Below the pieces are notes generated by a model that saw only the letters and a list, made by a program, of their open reading frames with translations, had not been told where the DNA came from and searched no databases. 64,000 bases of DNA from Spirodela intermedia (taxonomy: Eukaryota > Streptophyta > Magnoliopsida > Alismatales > Araceae), in assembly GCA_902729315.2 (NCBI GenBank), contig LR746275.1:2140501-2204500 (forward strand). Reading direction: 5' to 3'. Position numbers and translations under genes: made by a program. Position 1 is the stretch's first letter; every line of letters starts with the position of its first letter. Shown here piece after piece: positions 23,090 to 35,876 of this stretch.

Positions 23090-26000
23090 CTAACTTTCTT
23101 GCCTTCTTTCATCAAGATTCGGCTTTTCCTGACCAAATTGAGGGATCTGTTGACCCAATCTCAGCTGAACGCTGACTTGGTTCAGGCTGCAATCACCCGT
23201 CAGTACTTCCTTCTCCGCCTTCTTTGCCATCTCCATGGCTTCCCTGTGGGAATCCACCGGAAAAGAAGAAATCACGGAGTCAGGCACATGATCTCCAATG
23301 ACATGGGGGGATCAGAGGGGCGGGGCTTCACCTTATCAGTGTGTCTGGTGCCATTGAGACCAGAATCTGGAGGAAGATCTTCCCTTGCAACGAATGCCAT
23401 GTTATGTGCTCAAGAGACATCTTCCAATAACCAAAGGTTTAGTAAACATAATGAGAAAAAAGGGTTCTTTGAAAAGGAAGTGGAAAAAAGATTCATACTA
23501 AAAATATGAGAAAATGGATATTCGATATAAAAAAATGCAAAAATGCATCTGCTTGAGCAGAGTTTCTTTCAATTAGCTGTGAGTATAATAAAAAATAATG
23601 ATCCTTTGAGACTAAATGGGAAGAAGTAATGCAGTGCAGAATAGCAAAATCAAGTAATGATGTGTGATAAAAGATTCGACGCCGTGACTAAGAAACCCCA
23701 GTTTAATCCGTGTTGGAATCATGCGCAGATCTGATTTAGGATGTTTATCCAAATCAATAAGTTTCAGAAAAAAATTAAAAAATTGGAACATCCAAAGCTC
23801 CATTTAATAAACATGCGTATGAGCCAGAGCATACCTTGGGAAACTGTGATGAAAAAATACTATGAACAAGTGCTACAACATCTCTCTCGTGGAAGCCATT
23901 TGAATTATTCTGCTGGCCTGACTTAATATTGGATAAGTCAGAAACTGAGGGATCTGCAGCAGGTTTCACAGGAAAATTTAGAGTCAGCTGTCAGATATGA
24001 GCTGCTACTCCGTTGGATAAACCCCAAGATAAAATAAAATGATAAAAAAAATTAAAAAACTAGTTTTCCACATTATGGAACATGCAGGAACACAAAAGCA
24101 CATTCAAACATTGATACAAGTGGATTGCAAGTCATAAAATTAATGTGCTACGTTGTTTCTTTATAATGATGCATCCTCGAAGAGCTTGCTCCTTTCACTG
24201 GAAAAAAGAGGAAACAAAAGGTGAAAAAAATAAAAATATCTCCAGGTCGCCCAAAGCTTCTCTCCCCAGTGCAGTTTAGAAGAGTGCTGCGAGCCATCAC
24301 AAAGCTAATTGAGCAATGACCCATAGCAGCAAAGCGAAGGATATTTTTATAATGAAAACCATCGGTCTACATATATATGGATTATATATACAATATACCC
24401 TAACCTTCATCTCCACTACCAATTGGTGTACCTTTTGTAAATGAGAGAAAGAAGTTATCTCGGCAACATCAGCTCTTCGTCACTAGATTTAGCTATTCGT
24501 TAGTAATAAGGGCGAAGAGCACATTCTTAACTGTCTGTATCAAAATAAATCAGAGTTTATAAGATTTAAACGAATGCCCTTACATTTTAAATGTCAATTA
24601 CTGAACAGTACATAGTTTCAACGAAATCATGTAAGAGTACCAATGTGTATGAATACTTCTGCAACTTCCTCGTGAAATTCCTGGATTTCATGCCGAACAT
24701 TTTCACCAATGTCATGAGCAGCACTAACGCTTAGGAATGGATCTACCTGCAGTGTTTATGCTGCCAGCTGTAAGAATTCTTCATCAAAATTATAAAAATA
24801 AAAGTAAAATTTAACAAAGAGCATACAGGAACTGATGCATGCAGGAAGGTCTGATATTCTCTCAGAATGTCTATTAAATCAAAACATTATCTGAAAAGAA
24901 GCTGAACAAATGCATGCAGGGGAATTGGTTAATCCATGAACTGAGGCCTCTCTCAAAAGTTCGGTTAGCCCTCACTATTGAACATGACTCTCGACTGTTG
25001 TCCTCCCTACGATCGCCTGCATCCCCCAGCTCTTAAACTAACCAAAACGAAGCTCCTCAACAACCACAAAGAAGGAGAATCTATGCTTAGTATAAAAGGA
25101 CTATTGCACTGTTACATACAACAAAATCATACAGCAAAGAATTACTCAATGCCCTATTCATGAAAGAGGGTACTACAGAAAAAACAGTAAATTGTCCACT
25201 AGCTAAACGGAGAAACATAAGATGACACACCTCAATGTGTACATCAAGATATAAAGATGAACCAGCTTTCCTTCCTCTCAACTGATGGCATCCCTGTGAC
25301 AGTAGCATAAGGTCTGGTATGAAAAAAGAATTCAATAGATCCCAATTGCAGTATATTTCAATGAAAAATGGGATTTTTGACGATGATGAATATGCAAATG
25401 CGCGACTGCGATAGCAAGTAGCCATTGAAATATGCCATGGCCACAAATTACCATATCTCCAATGCAACGAACATGTACTCATAAGCAGCTTTTTCATGCT
25501 TATCTGATCCGTGGTACAGGAACATATCGGTCAGCGACATAGAGAAAGAAGATATCAACTCAAGGATGGTGCTGGATAATGGCAGAAGATTCCTCAAATT
25601 TCAAAGAAGAAACAGAAAAGTATCACTTGATAAGTTCTCTCCCAAAAAAAATCCTTAAGAATATCATCCAATCACGATAACATTAAGAAGACTAGGTCAA
25701 CTAGGAGGACAAAACTACATAATTCCAGTGGTAAACATTTGTACTTCGTTGCATAGAAATAAAAAAAGAAATGCAGTTTAGTAAGCAAGGCATCAATGGA
25801 CTCGAAGAAGAAGAAAAAGAACTGGGTAACTAGATTCCAAATTCAAAGGATCATAATCAGCACCAGCTAAGAGGCAACTCAGACTGTTCTGAGTGACTAA
25901 TAGTTTATGATCAACCCAGGCCCGACACAAAGCTGATGCAGAGTGCGAATCAATGCATCATGTGACAACTACCCCAATCAAATAACCTCAAGATAATTAA

Positions 26001-29000
26001 AAATAATGTTGGAGATAAGTCGCCAGAATGGGAGCCAGATCCAGAGTTATGGCAAATATCAACTAAAAGGTCTTAAAACAGCACCTGCAATCTGGAAACT
26101 TTGAATTGAGATGAAGGTGTCCAACAAGACATTTGCGATGATTCTAGGTTTGTTGCATGCACTGGTGACTAGTAGTTTTTAAAGTTGAGGATGATAACGT
26201 GACACCTACACCGTTGGGACAAGGGACAGACCTGTATAAAGACATTGAGGAGACATGATCAAGTCTCTGCCGATCAACCTTCTTTGAAATGACAGAGAAA
26301 ATAGTGAGTAAGATCAACCAACCTTCCTGATACAGCATACTGGATCTAGATTTTAATCTGCCATCCTAGAAACCGTGCATGTTTCTTTGATTCATTTTTT
26401 TGATTTGCGAAATATATTTTGGGTATAGAAAACTATGCTAATAGGATTTTACTTGCATATACCGTAATAATAAATTATTTCCGCCCAAGTATACGATTAA
26501 AGCATACTAAATTGTCCCGAACATTGAGGCTTACCTTCACACCTTCAACGCGAAGTATTGTCTGTTTAATGGGTAATAGAATGGGGAGAGGGACTCCAGC
26601 ATCAAGAAGCTCCATGAGACTACAAACATATCAAATTGATGGAAAACAATAGATCATTGAGAGGTATAAAAAAGTTTACATCATTGTATCATTAAGAATT
26701 TTACACCCACTAATCCTCCCCCACAGATCATTCAAATAATTGGAACTCATTAACGAAGAGCTCTTTAAGTAAATAAAGTTTCTCTTGTCTGATACTCATA
26801 AGTGAAACTATTTCAATGGCACCATTCTTTTCAATAAAGTACCTTATGTCATAAGGTCACTGGACTAAACTAGCCAAAAAAAACGTGGGAGATTGAATCA
26901 CCTATGGTAACCACATCCCATCCCTGCTTTAAGGATCATCCCTGATACAACAACCCCAGCGAGCGGATCCAGAAATGGCACTCCAAGAATAGCACTTCCT
27001 GCAGTGAAAAACACAAATCCAAGGTGAACCTCAACAAACGACTCAGAAGACAGTAAAATATAAAATTTCAAATTCTTTAAAGATGTGAACCGCGCTATGA
27101 TTTTATCCAAAATAGCATAACGCAGGTGAAAGCAAAAAGGAAAAAAGACCATCATCCTATTGGAAAACAAAGTTATTTTTTTCAAGGTCCGTGCTTTTGG
27201 AGTAAAAGTGTTGAAGGAGAATAAACTCTTCAACAAAAGAATATACTGGACCATTTTTTGCTGATCAATAGAAAAAAAAACGGAGTGGATATATAAGCTC
27301 TACACAATTTATTTTCGAGAATCAATTCAACGAAAAAATCTCATCAACAGTGGAGATTTCTATAAAAATGCCTCTAAAATGACTGGTGAAAAGTATCTAG
27401 GTTTAGTTAAAACACACGAGTAACGAGTATCAAACTTTTATAATGCTAGCTCAACTGACTCACATCAGTCACATTGACATAGTCCAGGACAAATCAGTTG
27501 CGAAGATTCTAAGTGAAATCTAATGATAAAATAAGCCAATCATTAGTTCGTCTGTTTAAGATTTTTTCTAGCATTTTCCAGTCCACCAAAGGCTCACAAC
27601 TACACAAATGAAAGGCGATTCCAAATTTTCTTCTTAGCTCGCTTCCTGTAAGGTTTGCATCATAGATTTCTTCACACTTTCCACAATTTAATAGCAGCCT
27701 TACCCATACCCACTTGTGGCAATTTTAATAGCCCTTCAATCCTTACTCTTGTCAATTGCAGGGACCAACAAATGCATTAAACTTCTAATTAGTGTTATGG
27801 TCTTATCACATTACTGAACTTAGGCACACTATCAACGATTGAGTATAGTATTTTTAAATTAGCACATGAAACAAAGCTGATTATGGTCCCTAATACACCG
27901 GATTACTGCCTTACTTTATAAGAAACAAGGTGAGGCATTAGGTGATGCTTTTTATTATGTTGAAAGAATTTTCAATGACATCGTAAATGAACTTTCTAAA
28001 AAGTGCTACAATATATGTATAACATAGTTTCATAAATTTTCACAGATCATATGAATAATTAAGATGTTATTATTTATTAAATATATTATAAATACTATAT
28101 TCCAGCTGAAGAGAATATGATGTTCAGGAATGGAGCTATGCATATACGAATCCCTGTTTGTGCCATTCGAGAAAGACAGTGGCCACTTATTCTCAAACAA
28201 GCATGTGCCATCAATCAATGACAATGGCCTTTGGTACTCACAAACAAGCAGTATAAGAATGGTCCCCTAGGAAATGCTTTGAAAAAAATTGATTAAAACT
28301 TTTTTTGTGATGATTACAACTCTTAATGATATAACTATACTGGTAATAAATTATTTTGTTTGTTGAATTATACATTATGCTTTGAAGCATTTACAGAGAC
28401 AATGATCAATGATAACATTTATGATCAATCAATGACCCTCTAGTTTAAGAAGCATATCAGTAAAAGTACTACTACCTCTGATTCGTCTTCATCCGAAGTC
28501 AAAATGAAAGAAAACAGAATAATCCACACTTATCCACTAAACGGCAGAGCATATATTCTAGTAGGTAACTTAAAACGTGTATGATAATATGACGTAAAGG
28601 ACAAGGTATCTCCAGTAAAGATGAAATAAAATCGAAGACTCGTCATAAATGTACGAATCTATCTTACTACAGAAGAAGTACCTACTTCGACAGAATAAAC
28701 TCTATTGTTTCTCATTTAGCTATCAACGTTTTTATAGATTAATAGTTGGTGATTTTCTCAATATCCTCCATGGTTATAAATTTGAACAGCGAACACTTTC
28801 TTCTCATTAGTGTCATACATGACGTTGTCATATAGCTCAACTTCTCTGCTAAGAAATAAAGTCACACGAAATCTACTGTGTTAAAGCCCTTGCCTTCTGG
28901 TAGCAACATTCTTCTGTACCAATCCTTACCTGAATCACAAAGTCATCAATCTCAATTGATGATCTTCCAATCTAAGGTTCCCAAAAGGTAATTGTTTTTC

Positions 29001-32000
29001 TTCCATAACTACACTACTGAAATCTCAGATGGCACAATTGCATGGTTGAAAATTATTATTTGCTTTTATAAAGGTAGCATAGTCATCAATGTCATTATAA
29101 GCAGAGGTGTTAACAAATTTTTAATGCTCAAATTGCATTCTACAACAAAAGATACTTAAACATAGAGGTAAATATATTCTACATTTCTTTTTAACAGAGA
29201 AATGAAGTGAATAGTCCAACCCGTAAAACTCAAGGCAAAGAAAGATTTAAGTCAAAAGAATATGTTCAGGAAATGAAATCATAATCCAAGATTAGGCTCG
29301 TTACCTATGCCAATTAGAGCAACTACTGATGACACAGCATCTGCACGATGGTGCCATGCATTTGCTTTCATTAGCTCACTTCCTTCCCTATCTCCAGCAC
29401 GTTTTGTAATCCAATAAAGCCTTGCATTCAACAAATGACCAATTAGATTTCTACATATTCATAGTATAAAAGTAAAGTTTTTTCGAACAATAATGAACTT
29501 TGTAGCATTTAAAGTTGCACATGTATCTTCGGAAGATACTTCGTACTATTGAAGCTTCTTTCACAGAACAAGTTCATCATCTAAAATAACCCTGTTGTTT
29601 TATGCTGAGGAACTATCTGTATAATTATGCAATTTGACATCACAACACCACCTGATAGTACAAGCACTGTGAGGTTAAACATGGAATCAACCCTTCTATA
29701 AGTGGATAGTAATGCACGATTATTAACCGATAAAAAAGTTGTCTCATTAAATACCAAAGCATTTATAAATAATTCGCAGAACAAAGCGACAAGAAAAATA
29801 TTTTTATCAAGGAAAACTGAATTCCACTCCTGCTGGGTAACATAGTATAGTTTTATTCAGGGTAAAGCAAGTCTAATCTAGTGAATTACTCTGTTAAGAT
29901 GAAGTTAGAGAAAGTAAGGACCGCACAATTTTTCGCATAGAAATTTAAGAAAGCTAGGACCATCTCATAGGATGATACTAAGGCAACACCAAATAAGATT
30001 TCTTGGCTATTTAAACTTTCATCATTCAATTGTCGAACAAATTTAATCACCTCCAGAATGAAAGATAAATTCCTTTAACACCAAACAACCTAAGGGCGGG
30101 CAAGAGATGAACGTAGAGACACAGACCATCAGGCCTCTGGCATATCCTACTATTGACATACACTGACATATTAGTCAGCACTGAAAATAATTTTCAGAAA
30201 CAAAGTAGACAAAAATATAATAGTTTCTGCCAAAAAGATTACATCATACTAAGGCCTACTCATTACTCCCACTTGTTAATGTAGATGCAGTAAAATACAC
30301 ACAGTGGTTCCATGAAATGATTCAATCATAATAATATGAAGCTTTTAACCCACTTCTTGAAGTAATTTCTTATTTACCAACAAATCAGCAAATAAGTTAC
30401 AGGAGAGGTATCAAGAATATCTAGGTATCATAATGTACCCTTCTTTGACAAGGATTGACATAATGGTCACGCTCAAAGCCAGGACAGGGTGATCCAAGTC
30501 AATCCCATGATGTTGGCCATTGTGAACGTGACTATGATGCTGATGTACAAGAGAATGATTAATAACATCAGTTGTTGATACGTATAGGTCCTGATCAGGA
30601 AAGAGAAACAGGTAAGGAATCATTTCACTTCATATAATAGTAACTTCACCATTAATTCCTAAGCATAAATTTTAATTTTTCTTTCAAATAAATATTAGTA
30701 TAACCAATGAAATAAGACAGTAAGAATTAGGAAAAATGTCATATCATGCGAATGTTTAATGTTACTGTGGAAAAACCGCACCAAAGGGAGCTACCATAAG
30801 TTACGAGAAAATGAAAGATTTCGTACCTGCAAAACATGTACTGCATGCCAGGCAATACCCCCTGCGGTTGCTAAAAGCATACAGGAAATCCCAAGAGATC
30901 CCAGGCTCTCAAACTTACCATGTCCTGAGGGAAACAAACGAAAGTGATACCATATCAATTATTCAGTCACACCTCCTAATCTATACAAATGGTCAAACAC
31001 AAAATGTCAAAAAGAAATTGCACGTATAGGAGAACCTATAAGAATAATTAAAGAATCATGCAGAACAAATTTTAAAAATTCTTATGCACGTGAGAAGGGT
31101 TTCAAAAAAGTTGAAAATCGGAGGAAAAATATTCTCTTCAATGAATCAGAAATTGGCCTACGGGTTTCCTTTCTCTCAAAGAGGCAGCAAAAAGGGAGCC
31201 AGAGAGGCCGACCATATGGAGTAGGTACCTGCCAGGAGAGTAGTAATACCATGCCCTGAGAAAGGGACCCCCCTTTGCATGAATAAATTGATTCTTTGGC
31301 AGCCCTCGGGCTCTACTACAAATGTACTGTGACTATTGCTTCAATGTTGAGGGAACCTCGACCAAAAAGGCCTTTTAAGATTCAATGATTACACAGCACA
31401 GACCACTTTCAATGAAATACAAGAAGAACAACGAAAACAAAATATCAAGGGTAAGCGGTAACATTGAATAGGATGTCAGTCGCTACAATCTATGGTTGCA
31501 AATGACCCACTTTACTGTTTAGGTGCATCACATGTTTGGAGAACTCATTAGTACATCCACCATCCACTATTTGAAATCAATATGAAGCGTGGAGAATCAT
31601 TCAATTCCCACACTAATTGAGGAAATCCTGAACATCTTCGGACCATTTTATGTGAGGTCTCTTCGGCAGTAGTTTGTCTGTTTATCTTCCAAGCTGAAGA
31701 GCAAAAGCAGCAATAACAATAACAACAAGAGAGCTATAATAAAGTGAGGAGAGGGGAGGTAAAAATGAAAGTTCCTACTATCCTATCCTTTATCACAGAA
31801 CCAGTGCATACTGACCTATTAAAACCATTCTCTGTGCCACGCAATGACTACTAACATTTCCTACAACAAGTCACCACCCATTCCCAAATATTTCATTATC
31901 TCAACAGAAAGACCCTGAAGAATTGAGCAGATACTTCATCTCAGTAAAGAAAATATTCGTCAATCATATCCTAAGCACTAAAAAATATGGAAATTTTACC

Positions 32001-35000
32001 AATCAATAGAGAAAGAAATGCTACTCGCTATCGTAAACTTCAGAGCACTTCTTTCTACAATATTTCATGGGATACCAATTACTGAATGTTTTGATAACAA
32101 TGCCAAATATCGTGTACCTCTGGCAACTATAATAGAAAAGCTGACATCCATACTTCAATTATACCTTACAACCGGCCAAACTAACCTTTTTCCCCCAAAA
32201 GGAAAATGGAATTTTCTGTGGATACCAAATGACACTCTTGTTAAAATGAGTTCTTTCCAGGACGCCATATAGGTCAGCGGAAAAACGGGCTCTGGACATG
32301 CAAAATACCAGAAAAACTATAAATGACTGTAGAACTGGAGAACAGCCACAACATTTAATATAGCCTAAAAGATTAACAAGACCCCTTCAAGAAGATTCAT
32401 GAGACTGAAGTATAGGAATCTGTCGTAAGGAAGGTAAAATTAGAGAACAGTAAGGACCACTTGCGATGAAATCCTAATGTCACTGCAAAGTGTACTGGTG
32501 AAAAAACACACTAAATGACACCTGGATATTGAGAAAGAAAGAAACCAAATTGCCATTTTGGGAAGCCAGCTTTATTCAAAAAAATTGTCATCGAATCATT
32601 AACAATCAAAGTTCCAAAGGACAATACTCTATGCAAGGAATGATGCATTTCAATATTGTTTAGAAGTAAGGTTTTACTGGAGGTTTGGGGAGAGAGATGG
32701 AAAAATTAAGGCAGAAGAATGTCATATTTCATCAATAATAGCATAATAGATCTTCACGATATCACTGAAGCAGATTTAGGTATCCATCGAAAATGTAGAT
32801 CCAAACCATATGGGTGTTCTTTGTCTTTAGGAACTCTGGCAGCTCTAAATGACCATAAAGCAACACCACTCAGAACCTGTCAAAATGAAACCATGAATGA
32901 AAAACGTAATTAGTTCATCAATTTTCAATACTAAAAAACAAACACAATCAGATACATGCAAATCCAAAATGATGAAATATATTGACGAAAACAGCATGAG
33001 AAAATAAATCACTAAAGAATACCATAGAAATTTGTAAAGAATTGAGGCCATTGTATAGCCCAGATTCTGTTTGGTGATCAAACTTCACAGTGAATTTTAG
33101 AATTGTAAAGCAGCACTCGAGATTTATCTGACAGAAAGTGTCTACAAAGATTCATAAGATTTGGCATCACACTCAACAACTTTTACTGATGAAAAAAAAT
33201 AGAGGATTATTTTCCATTTTTATAATTTATTTTTTTTGGCATTTACTCTCTGAACAAAGATAAGCCTAACAAATCTTAAATATAGAAGTCAGGTCTTCCA
33301 CAGTCCTTTAAATATTGAAAGGCCATTAAAAAATTTGTTACATGCTCAATAATGAAAAGGGCTTGATCACAATCCTCGATGAAAGACATCTCAGCCTTTC
33401 ACGCATTACCTGATCTTACCCATCCCCCACTCTGAATGTCAAAGTCGCATGCCTTTCTGATAATGGCAAGTGCAGGCCACCTTGTAGGTATGGTTACAGG
33501 TTTGCTTCGAAAATGGTTTCTAGACGCCAATATTTATCCTCCTCAACTTGCCTTTGATGGAAGGTTAAGTAACATGGTGGCAGATTTCTTTCTGGAGCCA
33601 TGGGCAACTCTGACGTCATACACTTAGTACATTAGCAATCACAGGCGAACATAAGTTGAACAATGGAGTCTCATACAACATGATAATGCTTTACATATCG
33701 TTTTGACAATGACACCACTGTGTTATCCTTGAAGATGAAGAAAGAGAACATCTGAAACTGGATTGTAGCTGATGAAGATCTACTGGATGGAAACTCTCAA
33801 CGACTCTTCTGTTAAAGAACTGACAGCGTTTATAACAATGCTCCTTGGTTTCATCACCAAAAACAACTGTCACTGTTCCAATTCTTTTATCCTCTATAGT
33901 GGGCAGTAACTCTTGACAGAATTCTCTAATGGGAAAAGGTATTTGGAGAAGCTACCAAAGTAGTGCGTTATGTGAGAACGATAAAGACTGTGAGTAAACT
34001 ATATATTAAACTTATTCTAAAATGCCCACCTGGTAGACGTCCAAAGTGCAAAAGACGGACCTTGAGAAAATGAAATGCTCAATAGCAAACTTGGTGTTTT
34101 CATAAGTACTATGTTAGGGCTCTATGAACAGAAGGAAATGATCCACTTTCAGTAAAAAAGAATGCCAACGTGTCCTGACACATGAAAACGTAATTCCTAG
34201 ATGAAACCTAAGACCTAGTCCAACCCTGACAAAATTTTAGGTGCTTTTCAGTAGCTAATATTAGAGGGACATAGGGATTTTATCATTGTCTTCGCTTTGA
34301 GGACCTTTCTAATCCTCAATTATGAAAAAAATAAAAGCCTGAAGTAATCATTTCCTCACAGTAATGAACACAGGCTTCTCCAGATCATTTCCATTTTTTG
34401 AACCATTCCTTCTTTTTAGAGGATGATAATGGACATCAAACCTCAAAACACAGATTGCTTATTTATTATGCATTACTCACTCAATCATTTCATTTCATTT
34501 TTATTTTTTAGTAGGAAAAGCATCACCATTATCCAATTCCCGACTATTTGAAGATGGAGACGTGGATTATTGTCAATCATTCTAACTTTACCATGTATCA
34601 TACTAATATCCGACATGCTCAATTTCGGATAGTATCTCTCTATTAGAGTGATCTGATACACAATCTCCGCTTGGATCCCTGCATCTCCACAGAAGCATTA
34701 TTTTGCCACGGCATACGACTGCTAGGAGGTCCAAAGAAACCAGCGCCAGTAGCGCAGAAATCCACCGAAGACTTGATGGAGGATACAATGGAAAAAACAA
34801 GAAGAACAATAGAAAACCCTTGGGGTATTAGAACGGAACTCACGATGTCGGAGACGGAATGTGCAGCATCGGCGATGACAGCCGTGCTGCCGGAGAGGTA
34901 CCCTGCCAGACCCTTGCCCACGGCGAGGGCTACGTCAGCAGCAAGGCCCAGCTTGAACACCCCATCGGCCTCCTTACCTCCCAGGTGATGATGATGGTGG

Positions 35001-35167
35001 GAGTGGGAATGAGAATGATCTCCTATGTGCCATCTCCTACTGATCCGGGAGTGGTTCGTGTGGTCCGCTGCCGACAGGAAGAGACACCCTTCCGACACAC
35101 CGCCACCTCGGGTCACTCTTCGGGAGATCCTGTAGGCACCGACTGCAACTCGAAATCGGAAACCCAT
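23090..35167 (-). CDS. Cation diffusion facilitator, metal tolerance protein C1-like (490 aa)
   Basis: Exons on the minus strand: 35167-34844, 32876-32807, 30924-30827, 30590-30439, 29420-29305, 26998-26902, 26619-26535, 25293-25231, 24746-24641, 23953-23835, 23420-23332, 23243-23090; phases close to 490 codons and TAG. A histidine run (HSHSHSHHHHH, about residues 51-61) precedes the first membrane segment. TM2 carries HSVSD (103-107) and TM5 carries HHRAD (238-242), the paired H/D-x3-D metal sites of the family. A second histidine-rich loop (HQHHSHVHNGQHHG) and the DLDHPVLALSVTI segment lie between. The C-terminal region includes LRGRKAGSSLYLDVHI and ends near QVSVQLRLGQQIP. CDF proteins export or sequester divalent metals by proton antiport; the MTPC1/MTP6 clade has been linked to Fe, Mn or Zn. 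The arginine-rich N terminus fits organelle import, but that is inference. About 1.5 kb of CDS is spread over 12 kb. Confidence 0.93.
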
Positions 35168-35826
35168 TCCAGGGCTACAACGTCGCGCGAAGGTGGAAAC
35201 CAAAGGTAGCAACAGCAGGCAAAGAGGAGCACGGGAAAGAAGGTTCGCAAATACTTGTCCCAACCATCTAACAGAACAAATAGAAAGACCGTTGCAACTT
35301 TTCAGTGAAACATTAAAATAAATCTCAAAAAATATTTTATTGCGGAAATATCCCCCGGTTTTCGCCCACAATTTTAATTCCTAACTATTTTATTATCAGC
35401 TAGATAGCCATCCGAAACGTAGAATTTAATATAATAATTTAAATTAATCCCATAACGTGTCTCCGTATGCCAACTAATTTGTTAAAATTGCTTTACACAT
35501 AAATATTATGTATAAGCATTTTTTATTTTTTAGTTTGCTATCATTTCGCCAAAATCGTTGTGGAAATGCCCTAAAGCGCCAGATTCATGAACTTTGGTCT
35601 ATTTCGTTTTCTGTGCTTCTAAAAATATTATTAAAAATTGGGGGGCGGGGGGGGGGGAGCGAGTGGGGAAAGTCGTCGCAGAGAGAAGGTCGGTCGCCGG
35701 CTTGCGTAAGAGAGCCAAGGGAGAAGAGTCCTTGCGTACTCAGCTCGACTGGCGCTTCATACATAAACGCCCCCCACTGACCCGCCCTCGCCCTCGCCCT
35801 CTCGTCGTTCAACTGCATTTGACATC

Positions 35827-35860
<34 letters not shown>

Positions 35861-35876
35861 GCCCCCTGTATCTGTG
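35168..35876. promoter_or_regulatory. Divergent promoter region (MTPC1-like and kelch ACBP)
   Basis: 709 bases between two start codons on opposite strands. The centre (about 35270-35640) is AT-rich, followed by a G run (35640-35660), a CCCTCGCCCTCGCCCTC stretch and a CT microsatellite (35830-35858) ending 18 bases before the ACBP ATG. No coding sequence seen. Confidence 0.6.
35830..35858. repeat. (CT)n microsatellite in ACBP leader
   Basis: About 29 bases of CT directly upstream of the ATG at 35877, so almost certainly in the 5' leader. Confidence 0.9.

Noticed and set aside
23072-23509. 145-codon plus-strand open frame
   Set aside because: It overlaps the last two exons of the MTPC1-like gene, which are supported by homology and phase on the other strand.
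33436-33627. 63-codon plus-strand open frame in MTPC1-like intron 1
   Set aside because: Looks somewhat protein-like but matches nothing I know and has no neighbouring exons; treated as chance.
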